Source: Dendrolimus kikuchii
Lineage: Eukaryota > Arthropoda > Insecta > Lepidoptera > Lasiocampidae
Assembly (NCBI GenBank): GCA_019925095.2
Contig: CM034397.1
Span: 6,157,763 to 6,221,762 of the forward strand
Reading direction: 5' to 3'
Length of the DNA stretch: 64,000 nucleotides
Part shown: piece after piece, positions 38,901 to 48,466 of the stretch
How positions within the stretch are numbered: position 1 is the first letter of the stretch
Layout: the number at the start of each line of letters is the position of its first letter
Notes under the pieces: generated by a model
Told to the model about the DNA's origin: nothing
The model's database searches: none
What the model saw: the letters and a program-made list of their open reading frames with translations, nothing else
Program-made: the position numbers and the translations under genes

Positions 38901-41772
38901 CTGCAAATACAGTTGTTTGTGAAACTTCGACAAAATTAGATACTACTGCTGATGTATCTTGTTGCTAAATGTAATTTCCAATTTTCACTGTAAGCTTTTT
39001 TAGAATGTATTATTTTTCATTAATTTAAATTTATATGTAATATCATTTCTCTACTGTTTTTTGTTTATGCAAAACACATACATCTAAACTATTCTCACAC
39101 TTGTAAGAAAATTTTCCTAAGAGCAAGTCAAATATAATGTTTTAGAAGCGAATTTTATTTATTTACGTTTTTTCATTTTAGTAATTTTGTTAGTTTTGGT
39201 AATTATGGTAGTTTAGTTTTTATAGTACAGTAGTTTTTACAGTACAGTAGTTTTCGTAGCCTCTTCACTCTTGTTCACTGTTGGAACTTTTTAGAATGTA
39301 TTATTTTTCATAATTTAAATTTATATGTAATATCATTTCTTTGTTTTTTGTTTATGTCACTTGTAAGAAAATTTCCTAAGAGCAAGTCAATATAATATAT
39401 GAAGAAGCGAATTATTATTTTATTATTAACGTTTTTGCTAATAAATTTATAATACATAAAAAAATAATCTGTAATATCTGGCGACCGTGACAAATATGGA
39501 ATCATTACACACTACATAAATTATCAACCACTGGTGGATCTCAGGACTTGTGTGATGTGAACGGGACCATCTTTTCGATGTATCTCTACATATCTAGTGG
39601 CTGCCGTTTGCTACACAATTAAGAGTTTTCTGAAAGATCGAAAAGATAAGAACATAACAATTATATTTAACCAGATGTTGAGGTCAGAAGATTTCGATCA
39701 AATTGAGAAGGTAGGAAGGCTTTACAGAGAACCATACAGTGAGGTGACAAAAAACAATATTTCTGAAATGGAAACAGAACCTATAGTTGAAGAAAAAATA
39801 TCAGAAGGTGAAACATAATAGAACATATTAAATAACACTGCAATTTTTTCCTTGGTGGGGAGGATTTTGGAGAACAACTCACACAAAATTATACCCATTG
39901 AGATATATATGATCTAAGGTTATACCATTTTGTATGTGAAATTTTACGGATTCTTTGTTCATGTTAAGAAAATAAAACAGGGACACATGGTTTGCACTTA
40001 GTTGCATATGAACGAGTAGAATGATGAACACGTTAGAGCAATCCAAAGCCTGGAGTTCGAGAGGATCCATATGAATGATGCTCCAAAGTCAGTGGACGCG
40101 CTCGGGTTGAACAGTGCAAATGATGCTGTGCATACGCATCGCCGGGCCCGGAGTGTGTTGGAACTTTTTAGAATGTATTATTTTTCATAATTTAAATTTA
40201 TATGTAATATCATTTCTTTGTTTTTTGTTTATGTCACTTGTAAGAAAATTTCCTAAGAGCAAGTCAATATAATATATGAAGAAGCGAATTATTATTTTAT
40301 TATTAACGTTTTCGCTAACAGTATATAAATATATATAATATAAAACAATCCGTAACATTCACTAAGCGTTGTAGATATAAATATGTTCGCCTGTATTTTC
40401 TATTTGGTTTCACTTCTTCTGTGTGTGAACTGCACACACATATTTTTTATTGCCACACCAATATTATAAACTTATCCGCGCAGGAACGGAGAAAGAATAC
40501 AATGCCTGCGGCCGGGCGGCCTGTCGTAAGAGGCGACAAAAAAACTCACACCCAAGTGGTAGGGCATTTGCCCGACTGGATGGCTACCACCCTTGGTCTA
40601 AAGTATATCACCATAACAACCATGAGTTGTGATCAGGTTCCAGTCTCCCTTAAGAGAACAGCAGCGCATTTGTAGCACCTTTGGTGTTGCAAAAGTCTAT
40701 AGGCGATGGTAACCGCTTTCCATCGAGTGGGTCGACTGTCTGTCTGCTGAGCTCTTGCGATAAAAAAAAAAATATTACATGTATTTTAAACTGAAATTGC
40801 ACACTAAACATCACACTTCGATTTCCCGCCTAAAAGTCCCGACCAACACGATTGGAAGTAATGACAGGTTGCGATGACGACATGTTTGTTACTGAATTGC
40901 AATGACGGCACCAAAAACACATGTCACACATTTATTTGGCGTTATTCGTTTATCCCGTGGAGATGGTCGTATTTATGGGGATAAAAAGTATCCTTCGTCC
41001 TGATCACAGGGTCAGGTGGCCACTAGTTTTACATTAAATTCTTCAGAGTTGTTAGCTTATATAGAGATATAATCTAACATTGACGATTCATTTAAAACCA
41101 GTTCAATAGTTTTCACGTGATGCTTGAACGTATTGACAGATACAAGTTCAAAATAGTCCCCCTGATTTGTAGTTATTTAAATTCAATGTGCAAACTCGAA
41201 ATGGACATGCCGAACTTTGAGAGACAAAAGAATAAAATGGATTAAAAATTGTTGGATAGGTATCCAAGGGACGGAAAGAGATGCACAGATCAAGCCCAAA
41301 AATGGGAAGACGTCATAATAAAGATAGGAATTTTATGAACTCGGGAAGCCCTAGATGGGAGTGGATGGGCATGTTTTGAACAGGCATATGTCGCGAATAA
41401 GCTGCCAAATAGGTTACCGGATATAATTTTAACACTAAAAAAATATTTGTTTTTATTACTAAAAAGAGTATGTCGAGCTCAGTAATCAGTCGCTTATGGG
41501 CTGTAAACTACTAAAATCTACTTAACGCCACATAAAGGCCTTGTTAATTTTTATTTCTATGAATACATAAATTTGACCGACCCTCCATACAGATATTCCA
41601 GTTCGTGTTTATGGGTGTTGCAGGGTTCGAGTGCCGCTGCGGAGGGCTCTTCTGCGCGGTTCACCGGTACAGCGACAAGCACGAGTGCTCCTTCGACTAC
41701 CGGGAGCTGGGTGCGCAGGAGATCAGGCGCAACAACCCCGTCGTCGTCTCCCAAAAGATCCACAAAATATGA
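23888..41772 (+). CDS. A20/AN1 zinc-finger protein, ZFAND5/ZFAND6-like (whole coding span, 4 exons)
   Basis: Four exons with GT-AG boundaries join in frame (33 codons, 48 codons, 45 codons plus 1 nt, 2 nt plus 49 codons including stop) to give a 175-residue protein. Residues 12-31 form an A20 finger (Cys12, Cys16, Cys28, Cys31). Residues 34-114 are a low-complexity Ala/Pro then acidic/Lys linker. Residues 116-148 form an AN1 finger with all eight ligands: Cys116, Cys119, Cys130, Cys132, Cys137, His140, His146, Cys148. The tail [13 protein letters not shown] is typical of the family. Known for the family: A20 fingers bind ubiquitin, and ZFAND5/6 proteins act with the proteasome and in stress and NF-kB-type signalling. 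Length and domain order match ZFAND5/6 (about 170-215 residues); the linker is short, so a skipped small exon cannot be excluded. Introns of 8.1, 5.5 and 3.7 kb carry many transposons. I cannot tell ZFAND5 from ZFAND6, since insects usually have one co-orthologue. Confidence 0.93.
25013..26275 (+). mobile_element. mariner, near full length, inactive
   Basis: Ends are inverted repeats CTGTCAAAAAAAGTATCGG and the complement of CCGGTACTTTTTTCACAG. The + strand encodes the linker [18 protein letters not shown] and [12 protein letters not shown] then a stop; after a shift [20 protein letters not shown]; later [15 protein letters not shown] and, in another frame, MAPADFF. The three catalytic Asp positions are traceable, but frameshifts and stops separate them, and the N-terminal helix-turn-helix region is scrambled. 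Same family as 8145-8931. Lies in ZFAND intron 23987-32127. Confidence 0.8.
26711..26895. repeat. nested inverted repeats around a 36-bp palindrome
   Basis: GCCGAGCGAGCGAAGCG near 26711 has an exact complement near 26895. Between them 26798-26814 and 26817-26833 form a perfect 17-bp inverted repeat with a 2-nt centre. Confidence 0.75.
27000..27650 (+). mobile_element. jockey-like LINE reverse transcriptase C-terminus, broken
   Basis: Reads [20 protein letters not shown], then [14 protein letters not shown], and after frameshifts [41 protein letters not shown] and [13 protein letters not shown]. This matches the C-terminal part of jockey-superfamily LINE polyproteins. Truncated at both ends and frameshifted. 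Confidence 0.75.
28200..30490. other. AT-rich ZFAND intron sequence, nothing recognised
   Basis: No open frame above background and no repeat with clear termini. Confidence 0.5.
30492..31244 (+). mobile_element. non-autonomous Helitron, complete ends
   Basis: Starts TCTATACTATAATAAATCTG after A and ends ACGCGGTGTAACAGCGGGG plus CTAG (31241-31244) before T. A reverse copy is at 59033-59725 and a fragment at 6640-7052. Confidence 0.7.
31889..32098 (+). repeat. 310-bp SINE-like repeat, copy C, 3'-truncated
   Basis: Starts TTATCCGTGCAGGCACGG and loses similarity near 32098, about 30 bp before the ZFAND splice acceptor at 32127. Confidence 0.75.
32128..32271 (+). CDS. ZFAND exon coding the Ala/Pro-rich linker
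   Basis: Acceptor TTTCAG ends at 32127 and donor GAC|GTGAGG starts at 32272; both ends are phase 0. The 48 codons begin [10 protein letters not shown], which completes the A20 finger region, and continue as an Ala/Pro/Thr-rich spacer ending THTD. The exon is strikingly GC-rich against AT-rich introns. A truncated copy of the 310-bp SINE-like repeat ends only about 30 bp before the acceptor. Confidence 0.9.
32924..33292. mobile_element. MITE with 16-bp perfect terminal inverted repeats
   Basis: TTTTTCAACACACTTG (32924-32939) and its exact complement (33277-33292). A related element with TTTTCAACACATTTG ends is at 52731-53184. No protein. Confidence 0.65.
34113..34489 (-). mobile_element. non-autonomous Helitron, complete ends
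   Basis: On the - strand it starts TCTATATATATA after A and ends CGCGACCGAAGCCCCGGGC, then AACAGCTAG before T (plus-strand 34112). Confidence 0.7.
35943..36452 (+). CDS. Lys/Ser-rich open region, possible third exon of the unidentified gene or alternative ZFAND exon
   Basis: An acceptor TAAAAATTGCAG ends at 35942. In phase 1, matching the end of the 18260-18347 exon, the frame reads [15 protein letters not shown] and meets TGA at 35985. A second frame then runs from ATG 35982 for 156 codons to TAA 36450. The two frames differ by a single base at the AAAA run 35986-35989 region, so either this is a genuine frame break or one base is in error. The long frame is rich in Lys, Ser, Asp and Glu, begins [10 protein letters not shown], and looks intrinsically disordered, with no domain seen. 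A weak donor AGG|GTTTGT (36438) ends it in phase 0, which is compatible with the AN1 exon at 37785. It sits inside ZFAND intron 32272-37784. Confidence 0.4.
37011..37287 (+). repeat. 310-bp SINE-like repeat, copy D
   Basis: Lacks the first roughly 30 bp; ends GCTTCAGCAATAAAAAAAAA. Lies in ZFAND intron 32272-37784. Confidence 0.75.
37785..37920 (+). CDS. ZFAND exon with acidic/Lys linker and first half of AN1 finger
   Basis: Acceptor GTTTTCAG ends at 37784 and donor CACAG|GTAAAC starts at 37921; start phase 0, end phase 1. It encodes KLEEESGAG, a Ser/Thr/Asp stretch, [18 protein letters not shown] and one base of the next Gly codon, giving AN1 ligands 1 and 2 (Cys116, Cys119). Confidence 0.92.
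38989..39165 (+). repeat. diverged LTR copy, possible solo LTR
   Basis: Matches the flanking LTRs of the 39279-40357 element (TTTTTTAGAATGTATTATTT, CCTAAGAGCAAGTCAA), with insertions and substitutions. It is preceded by TTCAC, the same pentamer as the target duplication of that element. Confidence 0.6.
39279..40357 (+). mobile_element. miniature LTR retrotransposon (TRIM-like), complete with 5-bp target duplication
   Basis: 5' LTR 39279-39476 (198 bp, TGTTGG...GTAATA) and 3' LTR 40156-40357 (202 bp, TGTTGG...GTAACA) are near identical. TTCAC flanks both sides (39274-39278 and 40358-40362). Two bases after the 5' LTR is TGGCGACCGTGACA (39479-39492), the form of primer-binding site known from tRNA-Arg-primed insect retrotransposons. 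The 679-bp interior carries no gag or pol domains. Confidence 0.85.
39597..39818 (+). CDS. short open frame inside the miniature LTR element, function unknown
   Basis: A 73-codon frame starting [19 protein letters not shown] and ending in an acidic stretch ([13 protein letters not shown]). The position, about 100 bp after the primer-binding site, is where gag would begin, so it may be a gag remnant. No zinc knuckle or capsid motif seen. Confidence 0.35.
   Translation: MAAVCYTIKSFLKDRKDKNITIIFNQMLRSEDFDQIEKVGRLYREPYSEVTKNNISEMETEPIVEEKISEGET
40474..40771 (+). repeat. 310-bp SINE-like repeat, copy E
   Basis: Starts TTATCCGCGCAGGAACGG and ends GCGATAAAAAAAAAAATATT. AATATTA occurs on both sides, a possible short target duplication. 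Confidence 0.75.
41190..41410 (+). mobile_element. decayed LINE 3' coding end
   Basis: In broken frames it reads [19 protein letters not shown] and [10 protein letters not shown], matching the C-terminal pattern (WYPRDGKR, GRPKKRWEDD, FEQAYV) of a LINE family common in Lepidoptera. Lies 210 bp before the last ZFAND exon. Confidence 0.6.
41624..41772 (+). CDS. ZFAND terminal coding exon, rest of AN1 finger
   Basis: Acceptor GTGTTGCAG ends at 41623. The exon starts with the last two bases of Gly127 and continues [19 protein letters not shown], supplying AN1 ligands 3-8, then a conserved tail with stop TGA at 41770-41772. A possible polyadenylation signal AATAAA lies at 41824-41829, with another at 42485-42490; I cannot tell which is used. 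Confidence 0.93.
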
Positions 41773-42490
41773 GCCCTATTCAGCTCTCATCAACACACAC
41801 CCATACATTTATAATTTACTTTAAATAAACATTCGATCGAGTTTGTGTCTCTTATTTGAGTTTTGTAATTAATTAATCGATTGACCGGGGCCCACTGGAC
41901 GCGTCGCGCCGTTGCGATGCGCTTCGTTCAGAGTAGTCGTAGATATATAGCTCATCGTCCAAAATAGGGAACGCAGACTCGATCCGTCGTGTTATTAGAT
42001 TTATTTGTGGCGAAAGTTTGAAATTTTTATTAAAAAACATGTAGATAATTGTTTCGGGTAGGATTCATGATTAATTTTTTCCAAGTTGATAAGTAGACAT
42101 TGAATATTGTCCAATCACCTCCATTGTAAATATTAGCTGTAATTAATTATAGTGATAAATCCTATATATTGTAAAAATTAAAACTCCAAAAAAGCTACAT
42201 TGTTATGATTGTGACGGAGAGCATAGCGTTGCTTGATAATTATCGGTATAACAATCGTAAGCTGAAACTGATCGACGAGCCCCCGAGGCCGCTCGTCGCG
42301 TCGGACTCGTGTTTCACGGGAACATTCGATTATAGTGATGGGATTCCGAGTGGACGACGGTGGCAGTCGGAAGTACTCTCTGTCTTAAATACGACACAAT
42401 TGCTGACACATCCCATAGAGCGCAACTTGTAGCAATATCTTATATTTGACATATGAATTAAATACAAATTTTAATTAGTATAGAAATAAA
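41773..42490 (+). other. probable ZFAND 3'UTR and following sequence, with a 75-codon open frame
   Basis: Downstream of the TGA there are two AATAAA signals (41824 and 42485). Between them 42205-42432 holds an open frame with balanced codon use and GC content above its surroundings (MIVTESIALL near the start, HPIERNL at the end). It has no convincing upstream acceptor, and I do not recognise the peptide. It is most simply part of a long 3'UTR; a separate terminal exon is possible. Confidence 0.35.
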
Positions 42491-45040
42491 TTAATACTTC
42501 TTACTGATTAAAAGTAATATTATAATTAAATTTAGTCTAGAGTAGTGAAAACTATGCCCTTAGTACGTAACTTTAAAACATCGGGTAAAGAGTAAAATGT
42601 TACATAAACAAAGAGAAAAACATGAATTACGTCACTTTTTAACAGTAAGAAGTATTAATGTATATATTAATTAAAATTTATCTCTAATTCATAGGTAAAG
42701 TATAAGATAATTGTACAAGTTACGTTCTATGGGATATGTCAGCAAAATACCGTTGTATTTGAGATAGCTAATAGTACCCCGGGAATGCCTTCGCGGGAGA
42801 CCCCCGCCGCTCTAATCCGGTTTGAGAAGTGCCGCTTTAATTCGCGTGACGCATGTATCAGTGTTGTGACGTGTATAGTATACTACACAAACTATAATTC
42901 CGATTTGCAGTTTTCGTTTGCGCAGATAAAGCAGATCGGTTTTCGACATGTAAATAATCTATATTGAACTTTATTCGTAAGCGTAAAAGGCAAAGTTACC
43001 AAGGTCGTTTTAACTATTCAGAGCCGGGCCGCGAAAATCTATTTTTGCCCCCCTTGTCAACAATAAATAATTAATATAATTTAATTTCTATAATCTGTTG
43101 CTGGTAATTTCAAGATCCATTTAAATCTTGTAATAATACGAAGACCAATTTGTAAATAATACCTACTGTTACTTGTATTTTATGGTATAATGAATGTTTG
43201 TTTATTACTAAGTTTCAAAAGTAACGAATTACACATGATATGTGTAGGTAAATGGCGAGCCGCTTGCGCCCCTAGGTCCCTGTACCTGAGGGCCACACAT
43301 CCCGAACTAAGACGGCCCTGCTGCTTACTATGTTAGTTCCCGGCTCGAATCTTGATCAGTTGGCGGAACAGTAGGGATCGCTTTGCTTAACGATCGTAGC
43401 CAATGTAATTAGATTTATCGACATAACGACAATATTATGTTTTGTCTCTACTTGAATGGGAAAATAGCTTGTACTTCTAAAGAGGACCGAAATTTCACTG
43501 TTCGTAGGACAAAGTGATCGCTTAAGAATCGTGCCGGGGACAATATTCTTAGCCCTGTCCCGCTTACGTTATTCCTACAATGTGGTTGTCCATTAAAATT
43601 GATCTACTGCGCAGGTACATCGTGGGGAATTATCAGTTGTGTAGAGCTATACCGCGGCGTGTGCGCTCGCTCCGACCACAGACGAGTCGCGTCACTCGCG
43701 CCCGATCTAAGTGTGAAATTTTTTGAGTAAGCATATTGATTAGTTATATATTAAGTAGTCGACACTTTATATTATTACACATCATATAAGTAGGAAACAA
43801 TTATTTAGCTATTTCTTTAATCACATTATTATTCCAAATTGCGAGTTGTATACTGTAACATGTTCATTTTAGACGACTAAAAGCAACTGTAACATTGTAC
43901 CGCATCGGTCGTTGTCCACGCTAGACTAACAGATTGGTCGAACTTAATTATTTAATGACTTTTGTTGTATATTTTGTTAGGTCATTGATTAATTTTGGTC
44001 ATTAAATTGTACACATACTTGGATAAAAATGTTAATAATGATTGCTATTTTTCATTATATCTTGCTGTTTTAATTTAGTTAATCTTCTATTAAAGTCATT
44101 AAATTTTCAAGAAATTAAACCGTTTTCGTTTTGATTTTATTATATCCTGTATTGATGGTAATTTTAATAAAAAACAGATATATTTTAATTCTGATTTTCA
44201 ATTCTTATTTCCACTTATATCAAAACACAAACCTAACACAATTTTAGTACGTTTGAAGGCCTATTTTTCAATCACCAGGTAAAAGTTATTGTATGAATGG
44301 AATATTTTTAAAGTTAGTTGCATGAATAAAACAATTGAATGGTTGTTTATCCTCTAATTCACGCAGGTTATAATTATTTCACTGAATACTTTTGATTGGA
44401 AAATCGGCCCTAAAACATACTAACCTAAATTATAAAAATGATCTAGTTTGACACGATAACTCTTATCATCACAGGAATGATAGGCTAGTTGACAGTAAGA
44501 GAAGATCTCTAGAATTGACCTATGTAAAAATAGAGAAAATGAATTTATAAATATATTTGCTTAGTATTTCAAATATTTTTTGTATTCAAATTTTCATGGC
44601 GTTTGGTTGAGAATATAAAAGTTGAAGTGCAGCGCCTTCTAGTGGCGAGTTACTGTAAAATGGTTATTGTCTATTTATAACTGGCTGCGTTTCATTAGAG
44701 ACGTTCACGACCGCGATTTTTCCCGTTCCACTTGCTTGCCAGCGTTACAATTGTATACCCAAGTGGAACGGTTATTCGATCCACATATTGACATGGGTCG
44801 CTGTGAGCGTTGTGTGGTCATAAATGATGACGTCAGTAGTGACGTTTTCGCCACGACCACAACGACCGCGATCGCTTTGTGGAATGGCTAATGGAGCATT
44901 TTGGGCGTTGTGAGTTACTAATGCAACGCGCTGTCTGTAGAGATATATATCGATTTTCATGGCAATCGAATGAAACTGCACAGTCTTAGCCATCGAAACT
45001 CAGGGTTGAACTATATAGAAATTAAATATATGTAATGTAA
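42491..45040. other. convergent intergenic region
   Basis: Between the 3' ends of the ZFAND and protease genes. It has GC-richer patches at 42780-42860, 43250-43400, 43600-43710 and 44690-44890, the last with a CRE-type palindrome TGACGTCA at 44829-44836. No exon or repeat protein could be supported apart from the MITE at 44254. Confidence 0.4.
44254..44412. mobile_element. probable MITE
   Basis: Ends AAGGCCTATTTTTCAATCA and TGATTGGAAAATCGGCCCTA are imperfect inverted repeats. A related left half is at 10336-10470. Confidence 0.45.
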
Positions 45041-45041
45041 T

Positions 45042-45695
45042 CGTATATCTTGGATGTGCTTTTAGCAGTGATGGAAGGTACACCACTGATATAGAAAGAA
45101 GAGTGAATTTGGGGAATAGTTTGAATGGAGCGTTAGGTAAACTTCTAGGCGCTAAGAAACTCAGCCTGAAGGCCCAGCTCGCCATACACAACGCAGTGCT
45201 GGTACCTACGCTCACGTATGGAAGCGAGAGTTGGGTATGGAAGAGAGAGCATGAAAGTAGAGTAAACGCGGTTGAGATGCGAGCACTGCGCAAAATCTGC
45301 GGAGTGACGCTCGCGGACCGCGTTCGTAATACCGAAGTAAGAAAGAGAGTTGGTCTGAAAGAGAGTGTCGGGGTGAAGGTAAGGAAAGGAATGCTCCGGT
45401 GGTTCGGGCATGTGGAAAGAATGCATGATGAAAGAATGACTAAACAGATATACAATGCAAAAGTGGATGGATGCAGAAGTCGTGGAAGGCCACGACACAC
45501 CTTCCATGATCAAATTGATCGTGTACTAGCGGAGGGTGATGTCAGGAGCCTTAAGAACAGACGAGTGTGCATGACAAGAGTTATGAATGTCAAAGAAACA
45601 AGTGAGGTATGTAAGAATGGGCCTAAATGGCGCTCTGTTGTTCGTGCCTACCCCGCAAGGGAACTGGCGTGAAGTTATGTATGTATGTAATCGTG
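45042..45695 (+). mobile_element. RTE-clade LINE, 5'-truncated 3' end
   Basis: One open frame runs YLGCAFSSDGRYTTDIERRV, ALGKLLGAKKLSLKAQLAIH, VLVPTLTYGSESWVWKREHE, GMLRWFGHVERMHDERM, GRPRHTFHDQIDRVLAEG and ends VRAYPARELA, stop 45672. The tail is a TATGTATGTATG simple repeat, the usual RTE 3' end. The open frame is intact, so the insertion is fairly young. No endonuclease or RT palm part. Confidence 0.85.
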
Positions 45696-46249
45696 AGAAA
45701 AATCAAGCCAATCTGTCTGTGGACTACTTTTCAAGTTTTGCTGACGCGGTCTACTCATTGTCAGTAGTAGTATATTATACAATAGAGATGAAAAACTAAA
45801 ATTATTTGGTTATTTTTAGATAATTACGTTTTTTTAAGGGCCACGCACTAAAACTACTTTTAGGAAACTGGTTAGGAAACTACACAAGCTTGCAAGTAAG
45901 ATATTAAGAGCAATGCTCTTCGTATAGTTGGCAATGTATAAGCCTCTATTTGGTAAAATCATTTCTATATGTGGAAACGAATAATAGTACAAGTTGGAGT
46001 GTAGTCTATGAACGTGAGTATTTATTTCACCATAATATTAAAAATAATCTTTCCAGACTAATCTCAGAAGTCTAATATTTGTGACTGAAAATTATTTTCA
46101 TTATCTAAGGAGGTAATGCCGTATACACATTGAGACAACGAAGAGGCTTCGCAGCGCGCTGCTTGTAGACCTCTTTAAGAACCCTACAAACTTACTCTAA
46201 CTCAATATGAATAAGACCATCACCCACCGTCAGACTATAGTAAATGAAA

Positions 46250-46345
46250 GAAATTCATTTACAAAAGTTACCATACCAGGAATCGAACCCGGAGCTGTAG
46301 TGTTGCAGTTACCTAGGCCGACAAGGGCGCCCGCCCACTCGAACA
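46250..46345 (-). repeat. tRNA-derived SINE fragment
   Basis: The - strand B box GGGTTCGATTCC (plus 46279-46290), with TGGGCGGGCGCCCTTGTCGG upstream at tRNA-like spacing. Confidence 0.45.
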
Positions 46346-46399
46346 ATGACGCTGTTTTAAAATTATATGTGGAATAAATAGTTTTTGACAGGAACTTGA

Positions 46400-47600
46400 A
46401 ATTTGATATTTTGCTGTGCCTTTTTATTTTCAAATAATGCGTAATATTAAGGGAACAATAGTTATAGGTAGGATTGTGATTGGTTTTAATGAAGAATTGT
46501 GTGTTTGTGTTTAAAATTTAAAAATGTATAATTTCGAGCTATCACAAGAATCCCTCAATTGACATCGGTCACAGATTTACAATTTGCCTGAAGTTTTTGT
46601 TTCAATATTATTCTAAAACTTGAATATCTATGAATACTTGACACTGGCTAAATACATAAATACACAAAAGCATAAAATAAAATACAATTGAGTTCATGTT
46701 TTGTTGTTTATTTCACTATAAACAAATTTGTACAAAAACTTAAGTATAATTTAAACAATAACAAAACTTCAGCACCCAAAGTTTTAAGAGAACTACACAA
46801 TATGTACGTAAGTGTATTTCAAAGTATCAATACGCAAATACATTTGAATATTGAAATGGAATGGAATTTAGTATAATTATGAAAAAATTGAGATTAGAAC
46901 TACAGTTGCATATTTTAATCTCATTTAATATTTTTTTATTATTAAGTTATTCTTGAATTACTAATGAAATCTACGTTACTATCACAGCCAATTTCATTGC
47001 AAAAATTCAAGAATAGTTTGATGAAATTTTTAATACATTATCAAACTATAAACTCCACAACCATTATTATATTTTTCCAAAGTTCTAGACGATTTATCGT
47101 TTTCACAACCTATATTAAAAATAAAAGAAAGAAATGCATTGTATATGTACGAAATTGTAAATTAGGTTTGCCTTATAAAAAAAAATATATACAAAATAAC
47201 AGGGTGTAATATAATATTTTGCAATATATAAATAGTTGTATATGATGTTGTTGGTTATGTAAATATCAGATTTTTTATAATTCCTTTTGAAAGTTGGTAA
47301 GCTGATTATTATGTGTGAATCTGCAAAATATTTTCTTATCCCTTATAATATTTATTCTTGGTTTATCGGTTGGTTAAAGAAGTGTTCTTCATAATATTAT
47401 GCGATTATGAAAAACAATATTTTACAACTTCATTTTAACGGGCTGATAAATCTCGTATTTACATATATAAGGAGGTTAGTGGATTATTTTATATAAAATA
47501 TTCACCATGTTTTTTGCAATAAATTATTTGATTTAATCACAAAGATTTATGATGCATAAATAGAGAAGACCAAAGAATTTGAATTATATAAATAATTTGG
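46400..47600. other. AT-rich intergenic DNA, nothing recognised
   Basis: Only short AT-rich open frames without motifs. Confidence 0.5.
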
Positions 47601-47701
47601 TGAATGCAAGTCAATTTCTAAGGTTTGTGCTCAAAGATTTCTAGCTTAAAAATACATAACTTTGCACTTATTTGTATTTGAAATATTATTTGTATAATCC
47701 C

Positions 47702-47987
47702 CGACACGCAACTTGGCCAAAGTCGTAAGATGCGCAAAAGTCGTTTTTTAGGTCTCTGGTTGTCAAGCGGGACGTGGGAATAAGGGTACTCAATTGTCTC
47801 CTTCATACTCATAATCTTGACCGCGCGCGACAGAGACGGACAGACTTTTGATGATGCAAATGCAGTGCAACGTCACACCACACGGTTATTCATAGACACT
47901 ACACAAGCACAACATGTATCCGTGTGTTGAACGTGCCATGCGCGACATTACCTCCACTACGCCAAAACGTAGCCAAGTTGCGTGCCG
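47702..47987. mobile_element. MITE with 16-bp terminal inverted repeats
   Basis: CGACACGCAACTTGGC (47702-47717) and the complement of CGGCACGCAACTTGGC (47972-47987), one mismatch. The interior is CpG-rich and non-coding. Confidence 0.65.
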
Positions 47988-48307
47988 CGTACTAGTAAGG
48001 TATTATGATGTTCATTATTGGATCATGTATATAATTTTTTTATTGTAATTTTGATGCAAGTTTTCTATAAATACAGTGCAAAAAAGAATTTAACTATAAT
48101 CGACCGAACGAGTAGTCTTCTTGAGATGAAAAATATGAAATTCCAATCAGATGGAGATGCTCAACCTAAATTCGTTCAGATTCGATTTTTATTATTTTTT
48201 CCATTTATGCCAAGTTAGAGGGAAAGAAGAAGGATTAAAAAATAGATGGTAAATAATGACAGAATTATAACAATCATAATTATGGCTATGATTATGTAAC
48301 ATATTGT

Positions 48308-48466
48308 TTAAATGTTTGTAACACTTCTGATCCATTGGCGTGCTGCTGCTACGCGAGAGAACACCACGATCTTTCCTTTTTCGCACACATGTGCGTCGTC
48401 CTGAACCCAGGAGGCTACACCTAAAAGTTCTCCCTTGTTGTTTACAAGTCCACTGCCACTGTCACC
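48308..48466 (-). CDS. serine protease terminal exon with catalytic Ser195
   Basis: The - strand acceptor CTTGCTTCAG precedes 48466. It has 52 codons plus TAA (48308-48310), starting GDSGSGLVNNKGELLGVASW and ending RQWIRSVTNI, the usual C-terminal helix of S1 proteases. An AATAAA signal lies about 115 bp downstream on the - strand (plus-strand 48188-48193). Confidence 0.92.
   Translation of the reverse strand, partial: GDSGSGLVNNKGELLGVASWVQDDAHVCEKGKIVVFSRVAAARQWIRSVTNI

Noticed and set aside
45000..45513. 166- and 122-codon - strand frames
   Set aside because: Antisense shadows of the intact RTE frame on the + strand.
46688..47209. AT-rich frames of 62 and 81 codons
   Set aside because: Composition-driven, no motif, intergenic.
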